10,425 nucleotides of DNA, from NCBI GenBank assembly GCA_946480675.1, contig CAMLKS010000052.1, positions 1 through 10,425 on the forward strand. Reading direction: 5' to 3'. The position numbers and the translations under genes are program-made. This DNA is from an uncultured Bacteroidota bacterium. Lineage in GTDB: Bacteria > Bacteroidota > Bacteroidia > Chitinophagales > Chitinophagaceae. Below, one piece after another: positions 1 through 5,934 of this stretch (positions within the stretch are counted from its first letter, which is position 1; each line of letters starts with the position of its first letter). The notes under the pieces were generated by a model. It did no database searches. It was not told the origin of the DNA and saw only the letters and a program-made list of their open reading frames with translations.

Positions 1-1236
1 AGGATTAGGATAGAGTGTTATCTCTTCGGGTATATTTCGTACTACATCATCGTAGCGGAAAAGCTCCCAACCATATACATCATCGAAGGCGGAGAAATAA
101 AGCATGTCATTGAATACCGCAGGCGTATAAGAACCGAATATCTGCGTGCCTGCAGGTGGTGGCATTATTTCGTATGCACCTGTTTGCGGGGCGAAGAGCA
201 TAAGGCCATAGTGATAACTTTGTGCAATGCCTGCCACCAGCTTATCGCGGTAGGGAATGATGCCGCCGATGTTTGTATAATCAAACGGCAAGGTTAATAC
301 CTCTTTGGCAGTACCGGTAGCTATATGGTATGCCCATATAGATGCGGTGCTGCCCTGCTGCACAGGCAGGTAGATACTGCCATTGAAATGTGCAAAATAC
401 GGCCGCCTGAATAAGGCATAACTACTGCCAAATGCACCGGGAATATCCGTGCACTGCGCAGCTGTGCCGCTGCCGTTGTAGCTATACAGTTGCAAGGTAT
501 CTGCTCTCTTGACAACGAAAAAAAGTTTATCATCCACTACCGTAAGCTCATATATACCTGTGCCGCCCGGGTTGGGAGGTATACTGAAAATAAGTGTAGC
601 GGTGCGAGTAGCTAAGTCGAAAGCGTACAATTCATCGCCGGTGCCACCCATGGGACGTGTAAAGTACAGCTTGTCTTTGTGCCATGTTTTATAATAGCCG
701 CCTGCCCCCAGGTTATCCAGGCTGCCGGTAGCAGGGGTATATTGCCATAGCTGGTAATTCCAGGTAGTTGAATTGCGCGCGGTGAAGATGATCCTGTCAT
801 TGATAGCCACCGGTTCGGTGGGGTCCTCAATATCCGGCCGGCCGGCAACGAGATTGTGTGGTGAATCGATGCCATTCCAGGCATACAGGCGGCGTTCTTC
901 CTGCAGCAGGTCGAAGTCTTGTGTATAATATAATGTATCGCCCAGCTGGGCAGCATAGTGGGGATGCATATACCAGGGGGTGTTTGTCGAATCTATATTG
1001 TATTTGTATTTAGTAATGCGTTCCTGCTTATCGCAGGCATACAGGTGTATGGCGGTATCATCCCAGGCGCTGAAGATGAGCCTGTCTTTAAATACGGTAA
1101 CGAATGAGGGCATAGCATTTCCTGTCATGCTATCATGCTTTACCGCGTTAATATCGGCCACCAATACGGGCCGAAATGTTTGTGTATATGCATGCAGGGT
1201 GCAGCATACCAGCAGGGTACTGAAAATAGTTTTCAT
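1..1236 (-). CDS. Secreted beta-propeller-like protein with T9SS sorting tail (3' end missing)
   Basis: The frame is open from ATG at 1236 to the window edge, giving 412 codons with no stop. Residues 1-19 form a signal peptide (Lys, hydrophobic core, then AYTQ). The body has about eight irregular repeats of the type 'hydrophobic-FSA-x(6-9)-ELF/LYxxD', near residues 53-70, 102-121, 149-168, 190-209, 238-255, 287-306, 333-352 and 379-397. The last repeat (YFSAFDDVYGWELFRYDD) resembles the ELWxxDGT repeat known from Bacteroidota surface proteins, so a beta-propeller fold is inferred. The visible part ends in ITLYPNP (406-412), which is how a type A T9SS C-terminal sorting domain (TIGR04183) begins. 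The protein is therefore probably moved to the outer membrane surface by T9SS, with roughly 60-80 residues lying beyond base 1. Substrate and function are unknown. The start is set by the signal peptide; no Shine-Dalgarno sequence is visible. Confidence 0.85.
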   Translation of the reverse strand, partial: MKTIFSTLLVCCTLHAYTQTFRPVLVADINAVKHDSMTGNAMPSFVTVFKDRLIFSAWDDTAIHLYACDKQERITKYKYNIDSTNTPWYMHPHYAAQLGDTLYYTQDFDLLQEERRLYAWNGIDSPHNLVAGRPDIEDPTEPVAINDRIIFTARNSTTWNYQLWQYTPATGSLDNLGAGGYYKTWHKDKLYFTRPMGGTGDELYAFDLATRTATLIFSIPPNPGGTGIYELTVVDDKLFFVVKRADTLQLYSYNGSGTAAQCTDIPGAFGSSYALFRRPYFAHFNGSIYLPVQQGSTASIWAYHIATGTAKEVLTLPFDYTNIGGIIPYRDKLVAGIAQSYHYGLMLFAPQTGAYEIMPPPAGTQIFGSYTPAVFNDMLYFSAFDDVYGWELFRYDDVVRNIPEEITLYPNP

Positions 1237-1356
1237 AAAGGCAGTATTACAACTACCATGGCAGCCGTTTTATTGTACAGACTGTGAGAATAAGGCAAAG
1301 GGATTGACTGCAATTGTAAAATGATGGTAAAATCAAAAAGGTGGTGCAGGCGATGA

Positions 1357-2011
1357 CTACCGAATAGTGCTGTAATCAATATGATACCTACGGTTGTCTT
1401 TATCGGCACGTATAAATATATGCATGGAATCTTCATGAACGTAATAATGACTGTTGCTGCCCAGACTACCGGAGAAAAACCAGCCTGTAGAAGACATACT
1501 AACGAGTGGGATAAAAATATTCCCTATGGGGTTAAAAGTTGTGTCGTTTGGTATGACAATTCTCGTATTGTTTATAGTAGTTAAACTGAAAACAACATCT
1601 CTTTCAAATTCATGTTTGTGATTATAGGGTAAAGTATTAATGATTTCGAAAGAGTTGGCACTTACATGCCATTTTTTGAAGCGCTGCAGCCTGTGCAAAC
1701 CGGTATCGATATGAATAGCCTTACGTACCGTGTCGGTATCGGCTATCATAACAACATGGTAGGTACCAGGCATTGGGTAGCTGTAAGAAGGCTGCTGCGT
1801 ATCGGAAGTTGTGCCATCACCAAAATACCAGCTAACAGGTGAGGTGACATTGGGTATAAAAGTGAGTGTGCTATGGGTGAATGTATCGGCTGTATATGTG
1901 AAGTCGGCCACGGTAGTGGTGGTTTTAGGTGGCGTATACGTTGTGGTATTACCGCTTTTTTTGCTGCAGGCTGCGATGGTTAAATAGTAGAAAGGGTAAT
2001 AATCTTTGCAT
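1357..2011 (-). CDS. PKD-domain surface lipoprotein with apparent frameshift in its signal peptide
   Basis: The intact reading frame from about 1980 down to the stop TAG at 1359-1357 begins with a lipobox-like stretch (LTIAACSKKSGN) and a Thr-rich linker. A PKD domain follows, with WYFGDG, then PSYSYPMPGTYHVVM. These are the usual FGDGT and PGTYxV motifs of this Ig-like fold, which is common on Bacteroidota surface proteins. About 120 further residues match nothing I recognise. No ATG, GTG or TTG lies in this frame between the lipobox and the upstream stop at 2049-2047. The ATG at 2011 opens a different frame and encodes MQRLLPFLLF. Removing one base near 1981 would join it to TIAAC and give a normal 15-residue lipoprotein signal. 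Either the gene is disrupted here, or one base is wrong in the sequence, or translation starts internally at GTG 1911 without export. It is the likely upstream partner of the T9SS protein 120 bases further on. Confidence 0.7.
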
Positions 2012-2099
2012 AGGATGAGGATTGATGTATTAAAAATACAAATTTTTCAACCCTGCTGACATAGGGTTGTCACTAACCGGTGTTTACTTTGCTGTATAA

Positions 2100-2606
2100 A
2101 TGGAACATGATATGGAAACACAGCAACTGATAACACCTGAGCAATTACTGAAACACTGGAAAGGACACCGCGACCTGACACGCCGTGTGATTGAAGCTTT
2201 TCCCGAAGATAAACTGCTGAACTACAGCATAGGCGGCATGCGCACCTTTGCCCAGCTGGCGCACGAACTGCTGGACCTGGCAGATACCGGTGTGCAGGGT
2301 ATGGCTACCGGCAACTGGGAAAGCCGCCCGGGTATGAACCACCATAAAGATGCATTTACATCGAAAGAAGCGCTGCTGGCTGCATGGGATGAAACTACAA
2401 AGCGTATAGACGAAATGTTTCCGCAGATAACGGCAGAGCGCTGGCTGCAGGTAGATAAGGCTTTTGGCCAGTTTGAAAACACGACGATAGGCACACTGAT
2501 GTATTTCCTGGATAATGAGAACCACCACCGTGGACAGGGATATGTGTACCTGCGTGCCTTAGGTATAGAACCACCGGCATTCTGGGACAGGGCAAGCTTT
2601 GATTAA
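2100..2606 (+). CDS. DinB-family protein
   Basis: The 168-residue protein is predicted to be a four-helix bundle of the DinB/YfiT-like superfamily, cytoplasmic because it has no signal peptide. Support comes from His55 in AHELLDLADTG and His142/His143 in NHHRGQGYVYLRALG. These match the family's usual metal-binding histidines on helix 2 and near the start of the last helix. The C-terminal GIEPPAFWDR ending is typical of the family. Members bind a divalent metal. Some are thiol-dependent transferases, but most, including this one, have no known substrate. The length fits the family. A second in-frame ATG at 2112 (METQQL) is an equally plausible start. The gene stands alone: it is divergent from the PKD lipoprotein and convergent with the next gene across a strong terminator. 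Confidence 0.85.
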   Translation: MEHDMETQQLITPEQLLKHWKGHRDLTRRVIEAFPEDKLLNYSIGGMRTFAQLAHELLDLADTGVQGMATGNWESRPGMNHHKDAFTSKEALLAAWDETTKRIDEMFPQITAERWLQVDKAFGQFENTTIGTLMYFLDNENHHRGQGYVYLRALGIEPPAFWDRASFD

Positions 2607-2628
2607 TCAGATGTTTAGAAGAATGAGT

Positions 2629-2667
2629 AAAACCCATCGCTGCTTGTAACGGGCAGTGATGGGTTTG
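2629..2667. terminator. Bidirectional intrinsic terminator
   Basis: A 13-position stem is formed by AACCCATCGCTGC (2631-2643) and GCAGTGATGGGTT (2653-2665) with a single internal mismatch and a 9-base loop. It is flanked by A's on the left and T's on the right. It lies between the stop of the DinB gene (2606) and the stop of the convergent minus-strand gene (2668), so it can end transcription from both sides. Confidence 0.85.
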
Positions 2668-3093
2668 TTATTTGCCTTTGGCGTAAAATTGTTTTATTCG
2701 CTCTTTTTCTTCCTTTGTGAACATGACCTCGTAGGCTATGCCAAAGATATTATTGCCCATCATGTCATCTTTTCTGAATGCCGTGCTGGGTTCTTCTTCA
2801 TACACCGTAATACTTTGAAATGATTTTAAAGGGATCTGTATGATGTGCATGCCCATACTGTCGTTGCAATTCAGATATTGCGATTTGCCATCCTCACCGT
2901 TCATTGCAAACTGATGCGGATTTTGAAACCCGATATAGGTTTGCGTAGCCGTATCGAGCAGGGTAATATGCATCTGGCTGTCTATAGCTGTAAGGTAAAC
3001 TAAGACAGGTTTTTTATATGCGTAGCCTGTGAAGGTTTCCTGCGCGTGCAGAGAAGATGTAAGCAGTGTAAGGTAGAGAAACAGAAGGCGCAT
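2668..3093 (-). CDS. Small exported protein of unknown function
   Basis: This ORF encodes 141 residues. Residues 1-18 are a clear Sec signal peptide (MRLLFLYLTLLTSSLHAQ) with probable cleavage after HAQ, so the mature protein of about 123 residues is periplasmic or outside the cell. There is no lipobox Cys and no later membrane segment. The mature part looks beta-rich (YKKPVLVYLTAI, MHIIQIPLKSFQSITVYEEE) and ends in a charged helix (FTKEEKERIKQFYAKGK). I do not recognise a family. Its start lies 8 bases after the stop of the upstream gene at 3102, so the two are almost certainly co-transcribed and may act together in the cell envelope. The bidirectional terminator follows immediately. Confidence 0.75.
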   Translation of the reverse strand: MRLLFLYLTLLTSSLHAQETFTGYAYKKPVLVYLTAIDSQMHITLLDTATQTYIGFQNPHQFAMNGEDGKSQYLNCNDSMGMHIIQIPLKSFQSITVYEEEPSTAFRKDDMMGNNIFGIAYEVMFTKEEKERIKQFYAKGK

Positions 3094-3101
3094 ATGTATT
3101 G

Positions 3102-3803
3102 CTAATGGTTACTGATAAGGCTATACTCATAATAACCCTTGTTGGGATGTTGTATGGTAATGACAGGGCGGCCTACCCATACGCCCATACCTATCTCGCA
3201 CCTGATAAAATACACTTGGCCAAAACGTATATCCAGTTCTTTTTCCGCGCGTGTTTCAATTGTACCCCACAGTTTCACAGGGCCTTCTTTTTCAATCTTT
3301 ACCACGCAAGAGCTATAGTTGCGCACCCGGCATACTTCCTCGTCATTTACATGCAACCAATAGTTTAATAAACCTCCAACAGAACTATGTGGCCGATAAA
3401 TATACAGCAATGCATATTTCGCAGTGTCGTTTATCAGCATAGGTGTAACTTTATCCTGCATAATGGCACCCATCAGACTTTCAAGGCTGTCTGTGTAATA
3501 CGCTTCGCCCCATACGCGGTAGCAGGTGCTTCCTAATACGCTGGGTTCTTTCAGCTTGGTTATTTTTAAGATGTTACCCCCTTTTTTTATTACTTTTTCT
3601 TTGGCCTCATCCATCACCCTTTCATACCCGCAGTTTATCTTAAAGCCACCATCGCCTACTTTTATCTTCCCCAGGAATTTAATGTTGGCAGGTGCTTCGG
3701 CTTCTTCTTCTATTACCAATACATCTTGCGTGTTTTGTGCGGTTGCCATGGTGGTAAAACAAACGAGGCAGGCTAAAAAGATGTTTCTTATAGTTGGGTA
3801 CAT
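3102..3803 (-). CDS. Exported protein with DUF2846-like domain
   Basis: The start at 3803 gives 233 residues with a good signal peptide (MYPTIRNIFLACLVCFTTMATAQ). An ATG at 3824 would add seven residues that do not improve it. Residues about 40-105 form one compact unit with two Cys (C58, C94) and the pattern 'AKEKVIKKGGNILKITK...STCYRVWGEAYY'. This loosely recalls RcsF/DUF4156-type folds, which is inference only. Residues about 128-217 fit DUF2846: 'ALLYIYRPHSSVGGLLNYWLHVND', then a Tyr/Phe-rich strand, then 'GMGVWVGRPVITI'. The DUF2846 family is a small beta-sandwich on bacterial envelope proteins with no known activity. The gene heads a two-gene unit with the exported protein 8 bases downstream, and is divergent from the membrane protein at 3879. 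Confidence 0.75.
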   Translation of the reverse strand: MYPTIRNIFLACLVCFTTMATAQNTQDVLVIEEEAEAPANIKFLGKIKVGDGGFKINCGYERVMDEAKEKVIKKGGNILKITKLKEPSVLGSTCYRVWGEAYYTDSLESLMGAIMQDKVTPMLINDTAKYALLYIYRPHSSVGGLLNYWLHVNDEEVCRVRNYSSCVVKIEKEGPVKLWGTIETRAEKELDIRFGQVYFIRCEIGMGVWVGRPVITIQHPNKGYYEYSLISNH

Positions 3804-3878
3804 CAGGTATGTAATTTGCGGCACAAGATAAAGCAGTTTTTTATTTATCAGTATCTTGCTATAGCTTAAACCGCTGCA

Positions 3879-4265
3879 ATGAGAAAACTACTGAACGCCA
3901 GCCTGCTGCTGACATCGCTGATAGGCTACCTGGAATGGGGGAAAGGGATGCATGCCTTCCTCTTCGAGGTGGAATACCAGTTGCTCTTTGTAAAAACACC
4001 CGATAAGCAGGCGTTTATGCACCCCTTTGTACTGGTGCCGATAGTGGGGCAATTGCTGCTGTTGTTTACCCTGTTTCAGAAAGTGCCCAGCAAGTGGGTA
4101 AGCATGGTTGGGCTGCTGTGCCTGAGCCTCATTATGGTCATGATATTTATCATCGGCATTATGGGTATGAACATCCGTATACTGCTGTCGGCAGTGCCGT
4201 TTATTGCTACGGGTATAGGGGTGATATGGTATAACCGGAAGGCGCGCAGGCAGATAGCTGCATGA
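3879..4265 (+). CDS. Four-helix integral membrane protein, function unknown
   Basis: The protein has 128 residues. Hydrophobic segments lie at about 4-18 (LLNASLLLTSLIGYL, followed by EWGKGMHAF), 49-67 (FVLVPIVGQLLLLFTLF), 73-95 (WVSMVGLLCLSLIMVMIFIIGI) and 99-118 (IRILLSAVPFIATGIGVIW). The last is followed by the basic tail YNRKARRQ. Four transmembrane helices are therefore likely, with the basic C-terminus in the cytoplasm. No catalytic or binding motif is visible and I do not recognise the family. The start ATG is set by the helix beginning directly after MRK. The gene is alone on its strand: divergent from the DUF2846 gene and about 200 bases from the next plus-strand gene. Confidence 0.7.
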   Translation: MRKLLNASLLLTSLIGYLEWGKGMHAFLFEVEYQLLFVKTPDKQAFMHPFVLVPIVGQLLLLFTLFQKVPSKWVSMVGLLCLSLIMVMIFIIGIMGMNIRILLSAVPFIATGIGVIWYNRKARRQIAA

Positions 4266-4408
4266 ACAGGAATTCGTACCATGACATAGCGGGATATTGC
4301 TTCGTTCACTTGCCATTGCATTGGTTGTGTATGGTCATTTGATAAGTTTCCACATTGCAGGTGCGATACAGCACAAGGGCGACACTGCAAAGTCCCGTTA
4401 AAACACTG

Positions 4409-4439
4409 GTTGTTTTTTTGATATATGTGTGTACCTTGT
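4409..4439 (+). promoter_or_regulatory. Candidate Bacteroidota promoter for the Cys-rich secreted protein
   Basis: A GTTG (4409-4412, one mismatch to TTTG) is followed by a 19-base spacer and TACCTTGT (4432-4439). The second box matches TAnnTTTG imperfectly. It lies 25 bases upstream of the ATG at 4465. This is a pattern match only. The remainder of the 199-base gap (4266-4464) shows no terminator or other structure that I can support. Confidence 0.3.
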
Positions 4440-4464
4440 GCGTTCACCAAAAAATCTTAAAACC

Positions 4465-4878
4465 ATGAAACAGTTATTATTAATGGCATTGCTATTTGTA
4501 TGCGGCTACACAGCACAGGCACAGGATGCAATGAACGGTTCAAGATGCGATGTAGAATACAGGCAGGTATGTATAGACCCTGTAACATGTACTGTTAGCT
4601 ATCCTTCAACTACCTGGATATCGGTGCCTGCAACTTCAATGGTTAGCCTTACCATTACCAGTTGTAGTCCGGGTGAGATAATAGGCTTTGAGGTGCGGTA
4701 TGATGCTGGTAGTACGGGCTGTACCAATACGCCTACCATCATACAAGACCAATCGGTTCCGCCGGTTTCTTGCCCCGGTATCTACCATCACGGACAAATG
4801 GGTTCTTGTCCATGTACTGCTAACTCTTACGGGCTGGATATACACTTCAATGGCACGAACCTGCACATTGACGGTTAA
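4465..4878 (+). CDS. Small secreted cysteine-rich protein
   Basis: The 137-residue protein begins with a Sec signal peptide (MKQLLLMALLFVCGYTAQAQ). This sets the start at 4465 rather than the in-frame ATG at 4429, which would put 12 charged residues in front. The mature chain of about 117 residues has eight Cys (28, 36, 42, 67, 86, 103, 115, 117), an even number that could form four disulfides, including a CPC pair near the end. It is rich in Thr, Ser and Pro and short beta strands are likely. It ends in LDIHFNGTNLHIDG. No T9SS tail, lipobox or known family is visible, so it is best described as a disulfide-stabilised periplasmic or secreted protein of unknown role. It is a single gene ending in a strong terminator. 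Confidence 0.7.
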   Translation: MKQLLLMALLFVCGYTAQAQDAMNGSRCDVEYRQVCIDPVTCTVSYPSTTWISVPATSMVSLTITSCSPGEIIGFEVRYDAGSTGCTNTPTIIQDQSVPPVSCPGIYHHGQMGSCPCTANSYGLDIHFNGTNLHIDG

Positions 4879-4950
4879 TAGCTTTGCCAAAAAGATGCCT
4901 TGCATAATTGGGGCTTTTTAATTGTTGCTGGCAGAAAGTATATAGAAAGA

Positions 4951-4977
4951 AAAAGAGCCGCTCATCGCGGCTCTTTT
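4951..4977. terminator. Bidirectional intrinsic terminator
   Basis: A perfect 11-bp stem, AAAAGAGCCGC (4951-4961) with GCGGCTCTTTT (4967-4977), encloses the 5-base loop TCATC. Runs of A and T at the two ends serve either direction. It sits between the Cys-rich protein gene (stop 4878) and the convergent VOC gene (stop 4981). Confidence 0.9.
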
Positions 4978-4980
4978 GTA

Positions 4981-5433
4981 TTAGGCTTGTTGTGTGGCTT
5001 GCTGCTCGTTGTAGCTCATCATCCAGTTGATGCCGAACTTATCGGTAAGCATACCAAAGTAATCGCCCCAGAAGGTGTTGGCCAATGGCATGGTTACCTG
5101 CCCGCCTGCAGACAGGGCATTGAATATGCGGTCGGCCTCATCTTTGCTGGCTGCATTTACAGAGATAGAGAAGTTGTTGCCTTGTTTGAAGCTGGCTGCC
5201 CATTCGCCACCGGTATCGCTACCCATCAGCATGGTTTCCTTGCTTATGGGCAGTGATACGTGCATAATGCGGTTGGCCATTTCTTCCGGTACCTGCTTGC
5301 CGGCATCCTCAGAAGGCGGCATGTCTTTAAAACGGCCAATGTAAGGATATTCGCCACCGAATACGGATTTGTAAAAGTCGAATGCCTGTTCGCAGTTGCC
5401 ATCGAAATTCAGATAAATGTTTACGATTGCCAT
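4981..5433 (-). CDS. VOC-superfamily protein, PhnB-like
   Basis: The 150-residue cytoplasmic protein belongs to the glyoxalase/bleomycin-resistance (VOC) superfamily, PhnB-like branch (the '3-demethylubiquinone methyltransferase-like' domain). Visible marks are the N-terminal 'IYLNFDGNCEQAFDFYKSVFGG', 'RIMHVSLPISKETMLMGSD' in the middle, and the closing 'TFWGDYFGMLTDKFGINWMM', which corresponds to the family's FWGxxxGxxxDxFGxxW motif. The length is normal for a single-chain member with paired beta-alpha-beta3 modules. The substrate of this branch is unknown. Many homologues sit alone, as this one does. It is divergent from arsR, with its own promoter-like sequence in the gap. A link to arsenic metabolism is not supported: VOC proteins such as ArsI act in organoarsenical breakdown, but ArsI's characteristic vicinal Cys pair is absent here. 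Confidence 0.85.
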   Translation of the reverse strand: MAIVNIYLNFDGNCEQAFDFYKSVFGGEYPYIGRFKDMPPSEDAGKQVPEEMANRIMHVSLPISKETMLMGSDTGGEWAASFKQGNNFSISVNAASKDEADRIFNALSAGGQVTMPLANTFWGDYFGMLTDKFGINWMMSYNEQQATQQA

Positions 5434-5458
5434 AGTTATATTGTTAGTGGGTGAAGGG

Positions 5459-5490
5459 CAAATGTAGGGGTATTTATAAATGGCATAATG
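5459..5490 (-). promoter_or_regulatory. Candidate promoter for the VOC gene
   Basis: On the minus strand an exact -7 box, TACATTTG (5466-5459), lies 25 bases upstream of the ATG at 5433. TATG (3 of 4 to TTTG) lies 17 bases further upstream (5487-5484). The arrangement fits the Bacteroidota TTTG / TAnnTTTG promoter, though the -33 part is weak. Confidence 0.45.
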
Positions 5491-5509
5491 GCTGTTTTCA
5501 GAAAATTAA

Positions 5510-5540
5510 TTTGGTTATAAAAATATCTATCGTAATTTTA
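5510..5540 (+). promoter_or_regulatory. arsR promoter (Bacteroidota -33/-7 type)
   Basis: TTTG (5510-5513), exactly 19 bases of spacer, then TAATTTTA (5533-5540), which is 7 of 8 to TAnnTTTG. Spacing and both boxes fit the known Bacteroidota housekeeping promoter. The predicted RNA start falls around 5545-5547, at or after the first ATG of arsR (5543). This favours the ATG at 5549, with a very short leader, as the real start. Confidence 0.6.
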
Positions 5541-5544
5541 CGAT
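5529..5544. promoter_or_regulatory. Probable ArsR operator (perfect inverted repeat)
   Basis: ATCGTAA (5529-5535) and TTACGAT (5538-5544) are exact reverse complements separated by TT. The dyad centre lies inside the -7 box of the arsR promoter and the right arm contains the first two bases of the ATG at 5543. A bound ArsR dimer would cover the -7 box, which fits autorepression lifted by As(III) or Sb(III). The assignment is by position and symmetry. Confidence 0.7.
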
Positions 5545-5878
5545 GAATATGGGTACGACAAAGTCAGACTTATTTACGAAGAAACAGAATGAAATAGCCG
5601 CCATGGCCAAAGCCATAGCACACCCGGCACGTATAGCTATACTGCAGGAACTGCTGAAAGCCAATGCCTGCATTTGCGGCGACCTGGTAGATGAGCTGGG
5701 GCTGGCACAAGCCACTATTTCGCAACACCTGAAAGAGCTGAAAAACATAGGATTGATACAAGGCAACGTAGAAGGTACCAGCGTATGCTACTGCATCAAC
5801 CCGAAAGTATGGAACAGCTACAGGCAGGTATTTGAAGTATTTTTTAAAGAGGTGGCTGCAAGCGATAAGTGCTGCTAA
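5543..5878 (+). CDS. arsR: ArsR/SmtB-family As(III)-responsive repressor
   Basis: This encodes 111 residues of a winged-helix repressor, expected to bind DNA as a dimer without metal and to let go when trivalent arsenic or antimony binds. The order is: helix with [15 protein letters not shown] (24-38), the family's HPxRxxIL motif; [13 protein letters not shown] (41-53), in which C43-x-C45 aligns with the As(III) site ELCVCDL of classic ArsR; recognition helix [17 protein letters not shown] (56-72); and wing strands to CYCINP (82-87). Extra Cys at 82, 84, 110 and 111 could add ligands; their role is not known. The ATG at 5543 is kept as given, but the promoter position makes 5549 at least as likely. 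The gene leads the arsenic cluster, with arsM 56 bases downstream. Confidence 0.93.
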   Translation: MNMGTTKSDLFTKKQNEIAAMAKAIAHPARIAILQELLKANACICGDLVDELGLAQATISQHLKELKNIGLIQGNVEGTSVCYCINPKVWNSYRQVFEVFFKEVAASDKCC

Positions 5879-5895
5879 AAATTTTACCCAAATTC

Positions 5896-5911
5896 ATCGC
5901 AATATTGCAAT
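5896..5911. promoter_or_regulatory. Second ArsR-operator-like inverted repeat, upstream of arsM
   Basis: ATCGCAATATTGCAAT contains the perfect 10-base palindrome GCAATATTGC (5899-5908) and has arms of 8 with one mismatch. Aligned to the arsR operator, 12 of 16 positions are identical. It lies in the 56-base arsR-arsM gap, 23 bases before the arsM ATG. It could let ArsR control an internal promoter or act as a roadblock. Chance similarity of AT-rich palindromes is not excluded. Confidence 0.4.
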
Positions 5912-5934
5912 AAAGAACCAAACACATTTTATCA

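Noticed and set aside
612..956. Short minus-strand open frame inside the T9SS protein gene
   Set aside because: It is out of frame with the 412-codon continuous reading frame that has a signal peptide and repeats, so it is a shadow.
2084..2091. TTACTTTG as promoter -7 box for the DinB gene
   Set aside because: It is 7 of 8 to the consensus, but no TTTG lies 17-20 bases upstream and it is only 8 bases before the ATG, so I could not support a promoter call.
5421..5427. TTACGAT half of the arsR operator inside the VOC gene start
   Set aside because: Only one arm is present, with no matching ATCGTAA at the right distance, and the bases encode the conserved opening residues of the VOC protein, so chance is the simpler reading.
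4981..5433. VOC gene as an ArsI-type C-As lyase belonging to the arsenic cluster
   Set aside because: The PhnB-like motifs are clear, the vicinal Cys pair used by ArsI is absent, and the gene is divergent with its own promoter.
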